DNA of 64,000 nt from Salibacterium lacus (lineage in GTDB: Bacteria > Bacillota > Bacilli > Bacillales > Marinococcaceae). The DNA is taken from the NCBI RefSeq assembly GCF_042684865.1, contig NZ_JBHUML010000003.1:310001-374000 (forward strand), in the 5' to 3' direction. The notes below the pieces were generated by a model. It did no database searches. It saw only the letters and a list, made by a program, of their open reading frames with translations, and was not told where the DNA came from. This document shows, piece by piece, positions 25,604 through 34,778 of the stretch (positions are counted from its first letter, which is position 1; every line of letters begins with the position of its first letter). The translations under genes and the position numbers were made by a program.

Positions 25604-28000
25604 TTATTTAATAAATATTGTATATTCGTCTGCGGTTGTGCTTTGCTTCTTACCGTTCAACACTAAATCTCCGCTTATATGACCCGGGAAATACAGTGTG
25701 ACGTCGTGGTATGGCAGAATGTAAGAGCCGTTTGTGTTCAGCTGTACTTCGACGTCTCTGCCGCTGGTCCGCATATCCACCTCATTGATCGTATATACAT
25801 TTTCTTTGTAGTCATTGGACGCGCCGTCGTCTTCATAATGCCGGAACTGAACGGCGCCATCTTCCTGAAGCGGAAAGCAGAGGTAGCCGCGCTGCTCACC
25901 CTTCTGCATCTTGTCCTCTTTCGAATCAATCGGGATAACGGAGCCGGCCCGGGCGAACAGCGGCACACGATCCATCGGAGCGGCTGCGGCAATCGTCTGT
26001 CCGCCATTGTAATACGCTCCTGTATGCCAGTCGTACCAGCCCTTCTCGTTGACGGGCAGATACACATCAATCGTCTCCACTCCTTTTTCAACAACCGGAG
26101 CGACCAGCACATCTTCTCCCAGCATGAACTGATACGATTCTTCAAATGTTTTTTCATCATGACTGAATGAATAAAACATCGGACGGATCATCGGTTTATA
26201 GTGGTCGTGCGCCTCTTTCATAAGCTGATACAAGTAAGGAATAATTGTTTCACGAAAGTCCATCAAACGTTTGATTGGTTCCATGTATTCCGGGTACATC
26301 CACGGAACGTTTACCGAACCGTCGTCATTCCAGGAGTGAATTGTAAACCTTGGATGGACGATTCCGTTCTGAATCCAGCGGATAAACAGTTCCGGTTCCG
26401 GTGCCCCTCCTGCAAATCCTCCGACGTCATGGCCGAAGTTATACACCCCGGACAGACTCAGGCCGACACCGGTTAATACGTTGTATTTCAGGGAAGCCCA
26501 GCTCGTGTAATTGTCACCCGACCAGGTTTGGGCGTAGCGCTGCAGACCTGGACCGCCGGATCTTGTGATAGCATACGGACGCGCGGAAGGGTCGAATTCT
26601 TTCTGCGCGTCGAGAGACGTTTTTGTCATAAGAAGCGACAGGACCGGACGGGCATCTGTCATCTTCATGCCGTTTCCAAAGCCGTGGAGACGCGCCTCAC
26701 CGTCCCATATCTCAAATTCATTATTATCATTCCACGTGGAAGCAATCCCGTAGGAGAGCAGCTGTTCTTTCACTTTTTCTTTCCACCACTCCACCGCCTC
26801 CGGATTCGTGAAATCGATGTAAGCACCAAGATCATCCCAAAACTGAACCAGTTCTTCCTCATTACCGTCCCGGTTTTTCACAAAGAATTCTTTTTCCTTC
26901 AACTCTTCATACAACGGGTGGTCCTGCAGCAGGGCTGGTTTAATATTCGCGCACAGGTTCACGCCGTGTTCTTTATAGTGAGTGGTGAATGCAGCAGGGT
27001 CTGGAAACTTAGACGTATTCCAGTTAAACACGTAACGTTTCCCGTCGATTGATGTATAACCTGAGGAAAGCTGGAAGGACTGGCATGGAATCTCGTATGC
27101 TTCCGCGTCCCGGATAAACTGATTCATCTGCACCTGTGCATCAGGGGCATCCGTGTAGGTCATGGTTGATCCGGAATAGCCGAGGCTCCATTTCGGGAAA
27201 AAAGCGGTCTTACCCGTGAGCCAGGAGTACGTTTCCACTACCTCAGCGGCATCCGTTCCACTGATCATATAATAATCGAGTGGTCCGGATTCGGCATGAT
27301 AATAACGGTAGAATCCGTGATAGTTGTCCAGTTCTTTTCCCATGTCAAACACACTGTTGGATAAATTATCATAAAACATACCGTACCAGCGGCTGTCTTT
27401 TGTTCTTGTCATAAAAAAAGGAATATGTTTATACAACGGATCGGTTAAATAAGGATCATACCCCATCGGGTCCATATTCTGCATGCGGTACCGGTGGCCG
27501 TGCCGGTTTAACGGCCCAGCCTTTTCCCCCAGTCCGAAAAACATGTCTTCCGGCGTTCGTTTCATGTAATGGAACTGTCCGCTGCCGAGCGTTCCGTCCA
27601 GATTATAGCTCTGTGTATCCCGGTCGCGCGCGATTTCAACCCATTCTTCATTCTGCTTTTCATGCCAGATGAACTGCAGAGGATGCAGCAGAATGTGCAG
27701 CTTCAACCTGGACGTAAACACTTCATATTCATCCTCATGCACCTGATTAATGGAATATAACGGCTTTGTAAACGGAGAAACGTCCAGACGTCCGCGTCCT
27801 TCATAAGGAACATCTTCCATGCCCGGAGCCACGGTCCACGTCGGCAATGGTTCTTCGTTTAATCCTTTCATGTATACTCGAAAGACATTTTCCTCCAGAA
27901 TCCAGATCCGGATTTCCGTATCTTCTGCTGCATTAACCAGGCTGAGGGAGGAAGCCTCCTCCCCCATCTGCCAGCGGAAACAATAAGCATTCTTGTCCAT
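25604..28000 (-). CDS. GH31 alpha-glycosidase in the hexuronate operon
   Basis: 798 residues, GH31 domain order: N-terminal beta sandwich, TIM barrel, C-terminal beta domains. The nucleophile Asp is in TWNDNNEFEIW near residue 423 and the acid/base Asp in WSGDNYTSWASL near residue 496. RSGGPGLQRYAQTWSGD and GHDVGGF are family signatures. No signal peptide, so it is cytosolic. GH31 covers alpha-glucosidases, alpha-xylosidases and others. Here it is the last gene of a TRAP/uxaC/uxuA/uxuB operon, 13 nt after dctM, so a uronide or xylan-derived alpha-glycoside is a reasonable substrate guess. Not proven; alpha-glucosidase remains possible. Confidence 0.9.
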   Translation of the reverse strand: MDKNAYCFRWQMGEEASSLSLVNAAEDTEIRIWILEENVFRVYMKGLNEEPLPTWTVAPGMEDVPYEGRGRLDVSPFTKPLYSINQVHEDEYEVFTSRLKLHILLHPLQFIWHEKQNEEWVEIARDRDTQSYNLDGTLGSGQFHYMKRTPEDMFFGLGEKAGPLNRHGHRYRMQNMDPMGYDPYLTDPLYKHIPFFMTRTKDSRWYGMFYDNLSNSVFDMGKELDNYHGFYRYYHAESGPLDYYMISGTDAAEVVETYSWLTGKTAFFPKWSLGYSGSTMTYTDAPDAQVQMNQFIRDAEAYEIPCQSFQLSSGYTSIDGKRYVFNWNTSKFPDPAAFTTHYKEHGVNLCANIKPALLQDHPLYEELKEKEFFVKNRDGNEEELVQFWDDLGAYIDFTNPEAVEWWKEKVKEQLLSYGIASTWNDNNEFEIWDGEARLHGFGNGMKMTDARPVLSLLMTKTSLDAQKEFDPSARPYAITRSGGPGLQRYAQTWSGDNYTSWASLKYNVLTGVGLSLSGVYNFGHDVGGFAGGAPEPELFIRWIQNGIVHPRFTIHSWNDDGSVNVPWMYPEYMEPIKRLMDFRETIIPYLYQLMKEAHDHYKPMIRPMFYSFSHDEKTFEESYQFMLGEDVLVAPVVEKGVETIDVYLPVNEKGWYDWHTGAYYNGGQTIAAAAPMDRVPLFARAGSVIPIDSKEDKMQKGEQRGYLCFPLQEDGAVQFRHYEDDGASNDYKENVYTINEVDMRTSGRDVEVQLNTNGSYILPYHDVTLYFPGHISGDLVLNGKKQSTTADEYTIFIK

Positions 28001-28013
28001 GTTTTCTACTCCT

Positions 28014-29312
28014 TTATAATAAGTTGAACAACTCTGGCAGGAACAGACTAATCTGCGGAATATAGACTACCAGCAGCAGGGCGATAATGAGGGCAATAAA
28101 GAACTTCACGAGCGTCGGTATGACTTCCTCTATCGAAACTTTTCCAACACTGCTTCCTATAAACAAGGCACTTCCAACCGGAGGAGTCATAATGCCAATC
28201 GCCAGGTTGAAGATGAGAATAATACCAAAATGAACAGGGTCAACCCCCAACTGTGTTGCAATAGGCATGAAAATCGGTGTGAAGATCAGCACCGCCGGCG
28301 TGATATCCATAAACGTTCCGATAATTAACAGGATAACCATCATCATAAACAATACTATAATCTTATTCTCTGAAATACTCAGCATGGCATTACTGATTTC
28401 CGCCGGTATGCCTGTGATCGTCATTGCCCACGACATCACCGAAGACGCTCCGACAAGAAACAGAACAATACCTGTCATTGAGACTGTTTCCGTCAAAATT
28501 TTAGGAATGTCCCTCCAGCTCAGAGAGCGGTACGCAAGGGCCAGAAGAGCAGCGTAGATAACAGCAATCGCGGCCCCTTCTGTAGCAGTAAAAATGCCGC
28601 CTACGATTCCTCCGATCACCACTACAATCATGAACAGACTGGGGATAGCGTCCAGAATGACTTTAAATTTTTCCTTTAGAGGAATCGGATCTGCTACCGG
28701 GTACTGTTCTTTTTTCGCAATAATATAGGCCACAATCATGATGGACAGTCCCATCAAAATGCCGGGAAGATAGCCGGCAATAAAGAGAGCTGAAATCGAT
28801 GTCCCTCCGCTCACAAGAGAGAAGATAATCAATGCGCTGCTTGGAGGGATCAAAAAGCCGGTAGGTGAAGAAGCAATATTGACCGCTGCTGAATAACTTC
28901 GTTTATACCCTTCCCGGGCCTGAAGCGGAGACATAACACTGCCAATGGCAGCTGCTGCTGCCACCGCCGAACCTGATATGGAACCAAACAGCATATTTCC
29001 GACGACGTTCGTGTGGGCCAGAGAACCCGGCAGCCGTCCGGCAATCAGCTTGGCCAAGTTGATCAGACGGATGGCAATGCCCCCGTTGTTCATAATACTC
29101 CCGGCTAAAATAAAGAATAAAATGGCCAGAAGGGCAAAACTATTAATGCCGCCGATCAGATTCTGAGCCGCTGTGAACAATAGAATATCAACCGGTACAG
29201 CGATTAATGCCGCTGCCAGAGAGGCGATACCGATACTGACCGAGATCGGCACACCGATTCCAAGTAATACAAAAAACGTTGCAAATAGTGCTATCGCAGC
29301 TTGAAACGCCAT
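28014..29312 (-). CDS. TRAP transporter large membrane subunit (DctM)
   Basis: 432 residues, 12 or more hydrophobic helices. Typical DctM segments: GIGVPISVSIGIASL near residue 18, LIPPSSALIIFSLVSG, and the late PVGSALFIGSSVGKVSIEEV. Forms the sodium-driven channel with DctQ and takes ligand from DctP. Twelve-nt gaps join it to dctQ upstream and GH31 downstream. Substrate inferred as glucuronate or a small glucuronide from the surrounding uxaC-uxuA-uxuB genes. Confidence 0.93.
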   Translation of the reverse strand: MAFQAAIALFATFFVLLGIGVPISVSIGIASLAAALIAVPVDILLFTAAQNLIGGINSFALLAILFFILAGSIMNNGGIAIRLINLAKLIAGRLPGSLAHTNVVGNMLFGSISGSAVAAAAAIGSVMSPLQAREGYKRSYSAAVNIASSPTGFLIPPSSALIIFSLVSGGTSISALFIAGYLPGILMGLSIMIVAYIIAKKEQYPVADPIPLKEKFKVILDAIPSLFMIVVVIGGIVGGIFTATEGAAIAVIYAALLALAYRSLSWRDIPKILTETVSMTGIVLFLVGASSVMSWAMTITGIPAEISNAMLSISENKIIVLFMMMVILLIIGTFMDITPAVLIFTPIFMPIATQLGVDPVHFGIILIFNLAIGIMTPPVGSALFIGSSVGKVSIEEVIPTLVKFFIALIIALLLVVYIPQISLFLPELFNLL

Positions 29313-29323
29313 CCTTCTTTCAC

Positions 29324-29842
29324 CTACTCTCTAATGACTTCTCCATCTGATTCACTGCTTTCCTGCTGCTTTTCCATTTCTTTTTTCCGTTCGCTGATGT
29401 TAATAAGCTGAAAGAAGATAATAAGAGTTCCGGACAGAGGCAGAATCATATATACCCACCCCATGGGAATATTAAGAATCGGCGTCCGCTGTCCCATGGT
29501 GGAAGTGGCTAAATCCCAGCCGCCGATGATAAGAACAGCGGTAGTGAATGCAATAACCAATCCGTCTATCAGCCATTGCAGGCCGAGAGCTTTATTATCT
29601 TTCAATTTATTTTTCAAAAACACAATAGCCAGATGCTCATTTTTGCTGAACGCATACGCTGCACCAAGCAGTGCCACCCACATCAACAGAAATTTCAACA
29701 GTTCCGTCGTATAGGTGCTTGGATCCCCCAGCACATAGCGGGTGAATACCTGCCAAAATGCGCCGGCTACCATAATCACGGTTAACGCCGCAGCAACAGC
29801 CATGACGATACGGGCTACAGCTATCTTTATGTTGGTCAGCAT
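29324..29842 (-). CDS. TRAP transporter small membrane subunit (DctQ)
   Basis: 172 residues with four membrane helices. The DctQ motif region WQVFTRYVLGDPSTYTTELLKFLLMWVALLGAAYAF spans residues 25-60. The start is set at ATG 29842, after GGAGGAGG with a 6-nt spacer; the frame stays open upstream to 29941 but has no site and no conservation. Works with DctM and DctP. Confidence 0.9.
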   Translation of the reverse strand: MLTNIKIAVARIVMAVAAALTVIMVAGAFWQVFTRYVLGDPSTYTTELLKFLLMWVALLGAAYAFSKNEHLAIVFLKNKLKDNKALGLQWLIDGLVIAFTTAVLIIGGWDLATSTMGQRTPILNIPMGWVYMILPLSGTLIIFFQLINISERKKEMEKQQESSESDGEVIRE

Positions 29843-29882
29843 AAACAACCTCCTCCATTCTTCCTGTTCCAGCGCTGTTTTT

Positions 29883-29963
29883 TTACAGTGAGGCACTTTT
29901 CGGTCTTCTTTCCAGTATCCCTTTTTCCTCTTCCCAAACACGTTTCATACTTTCTTTTGTCAT
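29883..29963 (-). CDS. Possible 26-residue leader peptide upstream of dctQ
   Basis: ATG 29963 to TAA 29885, basic and hydrophilic (MTKESMKRVWEEEKG). A GGAGGAA lies 13 nt upstream, farther than ideal. The 355-nt gap between dctP and dctQ is unusually long for this operon. May be chance. Confidence 0.2.
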   Translation of the reverse strand: MTKESMKRVWEEEKGILERRPKSASL

Positions 29964-30149
29964 GATGTCGGCCCGATTCCTCCAACGTTTTTGATGACAG
30001 GGTTTTCGAAATGCGCCCTGACATTGACGAAGAACAGGACAGGAGGGTATTTATGCAGAACTCTTCAAAAATTGCAGGAAGACCGATTTTATCTTGGCTT
30101 CAGCCGGGATTGGTTTACGTATCACTTCATTTTTTCTGTAAATGCATGG

Positions 30150-30187
30150 TGAATTCACTGCCTCCAGGTACAGAGGCAGTGAATTCA
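30150..30187 (-). terminator. Hairpin after dctP (attenuator or stabiliser)
   Basis: Perfect 15-bp stem (30150-30164 with 30173-30187), 8-nt loop, 10 nt after the dctP stop. No T run follows on the minus strand, so partial termination or mRNA protection is more likely than full termination. Confidence 0.65.
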
Positions 30188-30196
30188 ACCAACTCC

Positions 30197-31225
30197 CTAT
30201 TCACGCAGGGCTTCAAACTCTTCCAGAAGGCTTGCAACGCCTTCATCCTGACTGTATTCTTCAATCATCGGCTGAACCGCTTCACGGAATGGCTCTTTGT
30301 CCACTTCATTGAACTCTACGCCCATTTCTTTTGCCTGCGTCTTAGCCTCTTCTACGGTTTCGTTCCAGATTTCCTTCTGGGTTTCCGTCGATTCTTCCGC
30401 TGCTGTTTTTACGATATCCTGCTGTTCGGAAGAGAGACCGTTCCACGTGTCTGCACTCATCACTACAATGTCCGGAATCCGTGTGTGTTGATCATAAGAG
30501 AATGTTTTCGCCACTTCTCCATGGTTTCCGTTGGTCAAAGCGGTCGGGTTACTTTCCGCTCCATCAATAACTCCCTGCTGCAGGCCGGTATAAATATCTC
30601 CGTAAGGCATCGGAGTCGGAGAACCTCCCATTGCTTCCACCATGTCAATCTGGGTTTGACTGTCCATGACACGGATCTTGAGTCCCTGCAGGTCATCCGG
30701 ATGTTCAATTGGTGTATCTTTTGTATAGAAGCTGCGGGCGCCGGAATCATAATACGTCAGGCCGACAAATCCTTGATCTTCTGTACTCTGATACAATTCC
30801 TGAACCGGATCCGATTCCATACTGTTATAGAAGTGCTCCTGGTCTTCGAAAATATACGGAAGACTGAACACCGCGTATTCAGAAGCAAAGTTTTCAAGCG
30901 CTCCGGCGGACACTTTCGTCATATCAATACCGCCGTTCTGCACCTGCTCCAGCACTTCGTTTTCAGAACCCAGCGTACCGTTTGGAAAGATTTCAACGCT
31001 CATATTATCCGCATTTTCTTCCACGCGTTCTTTAAAATCCACGAGTCCCTGGTGTACCGGATGATCCTCTCCGAGATTGTGGGCCAGACGCAGATTCTGC
31101 TCTTCGCCTGAAGATCCGCTTCCTTCTTCAGAACTACCCGAAGTCTCTTCTCCACCGCCGTTTCCACAAGCTGCACCAAACAAAAGCATACTACCCATAC
31201 TGATTGCTGTAATATATTTCTTCAT
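30197..31225 (-). CDS. TRAP transporter substrate-binding lipoprotein (DctP)
   Basis: 342 residues. Signal peptide with lipobox FGAAC (Cys near 20), then a Gly/Ser/Glu-rich linker. The mature domain shows DctP-family features: RLAHNLGEDHPVHQGLVDF, VEIFPNGTLGSENEVLEQVQNGGIDM, and the ligand-Arg region LKIRVMDSQTQIDMVEAMGGSPTPMPYGDIYTGLQQGVIDGAE. Binds the carboxylate substrate outside the membrane for DctQM. In this operon the ligand is probably a hexuronate. Confidence 0.94.
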   Translation of the reverse strand: MKKYITAISMGSMLLFGAACGNGGGEETSGSSEEGSGSSGEEQNLRLAHNLGEDHPVHQGLVDFKERVEENADNMSVEIFPNGTLGSENEVLEQVQNGGIDMTKVSAGALENFASEYAVFSLPYIFEDQEHFYNSMESDPVQELYQSTEDQGFVGLTYYDSGARSFYTKDTPIEHPDDLQGLKIRVMDSQTQIDMVEAMGGSPTPMPYGDIYTGLQQGVIDGAESNPTALTNGNHGEVAKTFSYDQHTRIPDIVVMSADTWNGLSSEQQDIVKTAAEESTETQKEIWNETVEEAKTQAKEMGVEFNEVDKEPFREAVQPMIEEYSQDEGVASLLEEFEALRE

Positions 31226-31277
31226 AATTTACTCTCCCCTTTTTTGAAATCCTTTTCATAACACTGATTTGCTTCGC

Positions 31278-32132
31278 TTATACTCCCGAATACGCTGAAA
31301 ATCCACCGTCTACCGGAACGACAATACCATTTACAAAACCGGATGCCCGGTCGTCCACAAGCCACAGCAGTGTGCCGATGAGATCTTCCGGTGTCCCGAA
31401 CCGTTCCATCGGCGTTTGGGACAGGATTTTACCGGCACGCGCACTTGGACTGCCATCCTGATCAAATAATAAGTCCCGGTTCTGTTCTGTCTTGAAGAAC
31501 CCCGGCGCCACCGCATTCACCCGTACACCGGCTTGGGAAAAATGAACCGCCAGCCATTGGGTGAAATTGCTGATCGCCGATTTCGCGCCGCTGTAGGCTG
31601 GTATTTTTGTCAGCGGCTGAACAGCGTTCATGGATGAAATATTGATAATGGTAGATCCTTTCTCCTGAGCGGGCATGTCGAGTGCAAAGACCTGTGTCGG
31701 GATTAATGTGCCAAGATAATTCAGTTGAAACAGTTCATTTACTGCTTGCGGGTCCAGATCGAAAAAGGTCTGGTTGTTTTCATCCTGCAGATCTTCCAGT
31801 GCAAACCGTTCACTTGTTGTTGTTGCTTTCGGATGATTACCGCCTGCTCCATTAATTAAGATACTGCACGGGCCGAACGTTTCTTTAACCTCTTCATACA
31901 CTTTTTCCAGAGCCTGCTTATCCAGTACGTCTACACTGTATCCGAGACACTCACCTCCTTGGTTCCTGATACGGGACGTCACATTGTCCACTTTTTCCTG
32001 GTTTCTCGCGAGAACTACTACGTTTGCTCCAGCGGCAGCGAGCGCTTCACTAAATACAGAGCCAAGAACGCCGCTCCCTCCTGTCACTACTGCTGTTTTG
32101 TCTGTTAAATCTACGTGAAAAGGTAATTCCAT
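31278..32132 (-). CDS. uxuB: D-fructuronate (mannonate) oxidoreductase, SDR family
   Basis: 284-residue short-chain dehydrogenase. Cofactor motif TGGSGVLGSVFSEAL near residue 17, NGAGGNHPKA near 90, catalytic Ser in INISSMNAV and the YSGAKSAI Tyr-Lys motif near 175. The insertion after the NAG motif (roughly residues 95-115) is typical of YjmF-like fructuronate reductases rather than generic SDRs. Reduces fructuronate to mannonate, between UxaC and UxuA. 18 nt downstream of uxuA. Confidence 0.88.
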   Translation of the reverse strand: MELPFHVDLTDKTAVVTGGSGVLGSVFSEALAAAGANVVVLARNQEKVDNVTSRIRNQGGECLGYSVDVLDKQALEKVYEEVKETFGPCSILINGAGGNHPKATTTSERFALEDLQDENNQTFFDLDPQAVNELFQLNYLGTLIPTQVFALDMPAQEKGSTIINISSMNAVQPLTKIPAYSGAKSAISNFTQWLAVHFSQAGVRVNAVAPGFFKTEQNRDLLFDQDGSPSARAGKILSQTPMERFGTPEDLIGTLLWLVDDRASGFVNGIVVPVDGGFSAYSGV

Positions 32133-32150
32133 GTGTCATTCTCCTGTCTG

Positions 32151-33179
32151 TTATTGCAGAGTATCGATGATGCCGTTTAAATACGCGGCTCCGAGTGCCC
32201 TGTCGTATAAGCCGTATCCAGGCCTTCCGGTTTCTCCCCATATCATTCTCCCGTGATCCGGGCGGATCGGACCGGAAAATCCGGCTTCATGCAGCTTCTG
32301 CAGCAACGCCGTCATGTCAAGGGAACCTTCCTTGATGGAATGGGACGTCTCCTGAAATGACCGGGATCCTGTCCATTTCACATTCCGGGCGTGAACGAAA
32401 TGAATCCGTCCTTTTGCTGCTTCAATGATGCCGCTTAAGTCATTTTCCGGATCGGCGCCGTAGGAACCGGTGCAGAATGTAATTCCATTGTTCGGGCTGT
32501 CAACCCGGCGCAGCATGTACTCCACGTTCTCTTTGTTTGTTACGACCCGGGGAAGACCGAATATGGACCAAGGCGGATCGTCCGGATGAATCGCCAGTAG
32601 TACTCCCTCTTCTTCTGCTGTCGGAACAACCTGTTCCAGAAAATAAATCAGGTTTTCCATGAGCTGTTCTTCAGAGATGGACTGGTAGGCATCCATGATT
32701 TTTCTCAAATCGTCTGTCTGATAGGATAAGTCCCACCCCGGCAGAGTCAATTCCCCGCTGAGCGGATCCAGATGCTGCACTGTCTCTTCATCGTATTTCA
32801 GTGAATTCGACCCGTCCGGGAGCGGTGCACCAAGTTCAGATCGTGTCCAGTCAAATACCGGCATGAAATTGTAGCAGACGGTCCGGATGCCCGCACGGGA
32901 GAGGTTGCGAAGTGTTTCCTTGTAGTTCTCAATCCACCCGTCCCGGGAGGGTGCTCCCATTTTTATATCTTCATGAACAGGCACACTTTCTATAACGTTA
33001 AGTTTCAAATCATGTGCTTCCACGGTCTGTTTCAGTTTTTCGATTTTTTCCAGAGGCCAGACTTCACCTGCCGGGATGTCATATACTGCGGAAACAATGC
33101 CGCGCATATCCGGAATCTGCCGGATTTGTTCAAGGGTGACCGGATCGTCTTCTCCGTACCACCGGAAACTCATCTCCAT
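32151..33179 (-). CDS. uxuA: Mannonate dehydratase
   Basis: 342-residue UxuA, TIM barrel of the xylose-isomerase-like class. MSFRWYGEDDPVTLEQIRQIPDMRGIVSALYDIP-type start is seen in pieces; CYNFMPVFDWTRS, AIHPDDPPWSIFGLPRV, FCTGSYGA, VHARNVK and PDHGRMIWGE supply metal-binding His, Cys, His and Asp. Dehydrates D-mannonate to 2-keto-3-deoxygluconate. The kinase and aldolase for that product are not in the window. 21 nt after uxaC. Confidence 0.95.
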   Translation of the reverse strand: MEMSFRWYGEDDPVTLEQIRQIPDMRGIVSAVYDIPAGEVWPLEKIEKLKQTVEAHDLKLNVIESVPVHEDIKMGAPSRDGWIENYKETLRNLSRAGIRTVCYNFMPVFDWTRSELGAPLPDGSNSLKYDEETVQHLDPLSGELTLPGWDLSYQTDDLRKIMDAYQSISEEQLMENLIYFLEQVVPTAEEEGVLLAIHPDDPPWSIFGLPRVVTNKENVEYMLRRVDSPNNGITFCTGSYGADPENDLSGIIEAAKGRIHFVHARNVKWTGSRSFQETSHSIKEGSLDMTALLQKLHEAGFSGPIRPDHGRMIWGETGRPGYGLYDRALGAAYLNGIIDTLQ

Positions 33180-33200
33180 AGGTTTCTCCCTCCTTCCCGT

Positions 33201-34598
33201 TTACAGGTTGAAATACCGTTTGGCATTGTAATAGCAGATGTCCTGCACGTACGTTTTCAACAGTTCCATATCTTTCGGGGCCCGGCCCCGGTCCACCCAG
33301 CTTCCGATTAGATTACACAGAATCCGGCGGAAATACTCGTGGCGCGAGAAAGACAAGAAGCTTCTTGAGTCTGTCAGCATTCCGATAAAATGGCTGATCA
33401 GTCCCGTGTTGGCGAGAATCTTCATTTGGTGTTCCATGCCGTCGATATGGTCATTAAACCACCAGGCAGTGCCGAACTGAACTTTACCGGGGATTTCATC
33501 ATTTTGATAGTTGCCCGCAGCGGTTGCCAGAATGTAATTGTCCCGGGCATCCAAACTGTACAGTACTGTTTTCGGCAGCGCATCTTTTGCTTCCAATGCA
33601 TCCAGAAAGAGAGAAAGCGGTCTGGCAAGCAGATCATCGCCGATGGAATCAAAACCGCTGTCGCCTCCAAGTTTTTCAAACATTTTCGAGTTGTTGTTAC
33701 GCTGGGCACCGATGTGAAGCTGCATCACCCATCCCTTTGCCGCGTACATTTCAGCCAGACTCAGCAGGGTGTATGTCTTATACTGCTCGATTTCTTTCGC
33801 ATCAATCGCTCTGCCTTCCCGTTTTTTCTGAAACACTGCTTCTGCATCCGTTTTCACCGCAGGTTCAAAAAACATGGCAGTGATGCCGTGGTCTGCGCTG
33901 CGGCAGCCGAGAGAATCAAAGTAATCAACCCGGTCTGAGAAGGCCTGAAGCAGATCATCCAATGTCTGAATGGAGAAACCGGCCGCAGCTTCCATCGATG
34001 CCAGCCAGTCTTCAAACTCCTCTTTCTCAATTTGAAGTCCTTTATCCGGACGGAATGATGGCGAGACGGTGACGTCAACATTTTCATCATGGAGCTTTTT
34101 GTGCGATGCCAGATCATCTGCCGGATCGTCTGTTGTGCCGACGAAAACAACATTATCGCGCTTCAGCAGAGACCGGGTGGAAAATTCGGGCTGCTGCAGC
34201 TTTTCGTTGGCTTCATTCCAGATATCCGGAGCTGTCGTTTCATCCAGAAGCTGGTCTATACCGAAATAACGCTTCAACTCCAGATGAGTCCAGTGATAAA
34301 GTGGATTCCCGAGAAGTTTCGGTACCGTTGCCGCCCACGCCTGAAACTTTTCATAGTTGCTTTTATCTCCTGTGATATACGCTTCATCGATGCCGTTTGC
34401 TCTCATTGCCCGCCATTTGTAATGATCCCCGGCGAGCCAGATTTCAGCAATATCATGGTAATGTTTATCTTCCAGAATATCTTCTGGTACTAAGTGGTTA
34501 TGATAGTCAATAATCGGCATCTGTTTAGCGTAGTTGTGATACAATTCCTTTGCTGTTTCACCTTCCAGCAGAAAGTCGTCGGAAATAAACGTTTTCAT
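33201..34598 (-). CDS. uxaC: Glucuronate isomerase
   Basis: 465-residue UxaC of the amidohydrolase-like superfamily. IIDYHNHLVPEDI near residue 28 holds the HxH metal motif; MQLHIGAQRNNNSKMF and the late MLTDSRSFLSFSRHEYFRRIL are UxaC hallmarks. Interconverts D-glucuronate and D-fructuronate (also galacturonate and tagaturonate). ATG 34598 is preferred, with GGAGGG 11 nt upstream; the open frame from 34628 lacks a site. First gene of the operon, next to a palindromic ROK-type operator. Confidence 0.95.
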   Translation of the reverse strand: MKTFISDDFLLEGETAKELYHNYAKQMPIIDYHNHLVPEDILEDKHYHDIAEIWLAGDHYKWRAMRANGIDEAYITGDKSNYEKFQAWAATVPKLLGNPLYHWTHLELKRYFGIDQLLDETTAPDIWNEANEKLQQPEFSTRSLLKRDNVVFVGTTDDPADDLASHKKLHDENVDVTVSPSFRPDKGLQIEKEEFEDWLASMEAAAGFSIQTLDDLLQAFSDRVDYFDSLGCRSADHGITAMFFEPAVKTDAEAVFQKKREGRAIDAKEIEQYKTYTLLSLAEMYAAKGWVMQLHIGAQRNNNSKMFEKLGGDSGFDSIGDDLLARPLSLFLDALEAKDALPKTVLYSLDARDNYILATAAGNYQNDEIPGKVQFGTAWWFNDHIDGMEHQMKILANTGLISHFIGMLTDSRSFLSFSRHEYFRRILCNLIGSWVDRGRAPKDMELLKTYVQDICYYNAKRYFNL

Positions 34599-34634
34599 AA
34601 ATACAGATACCCTCCGTTCGTGAGGCACAAAATT

Positions 34635-34653
34635 ATTTGTTTACTAAACAAAT
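34635..34653. promoter_or_regulatory. Palindromic operator ATTTGTTTA-C-TAAACAAAT (probable ROK regulator site)
   Basis: Perfect 9-bp arms around one base. It lies just downstream of the uxaC -10 and resembles XylR-type sites (GTTTGTTT/AACAAAC). Confidence 0.65.
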
Positions 34654-34663
34654 TATTAATTTT

Positions 34664-34692
34664 ATACTATATGTAAGCGTTACATTTTTCAA
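34664..34692 (-). promoter_or_regulatory. SigA promoter of the uxaC operon with cre-like spacer
   Basis: -35 TTGAAA (34687-34692), 17-nt spacer, -10 TAGTAT (34664-34669). The spacer holds TGTAAGCGTTACA (34672-34684), a cre-like box with one mismatch to consensus. Confidence 0.7.
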
Positions 34693-34778
34693 GTCTTTTT
34701 TTAAGATTTTTTTCAAAAGTCTTTTATCCATTTTTTGTTACAATAAAAATGGCAGTGATAGGATGAGGGGGAACCAGT

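Noticed and set aside
30011..31111. 366-codon plus-strand frame
   Set aside because: Exact antisense of dctP, whose lipobox and TRAP motifs are clear.
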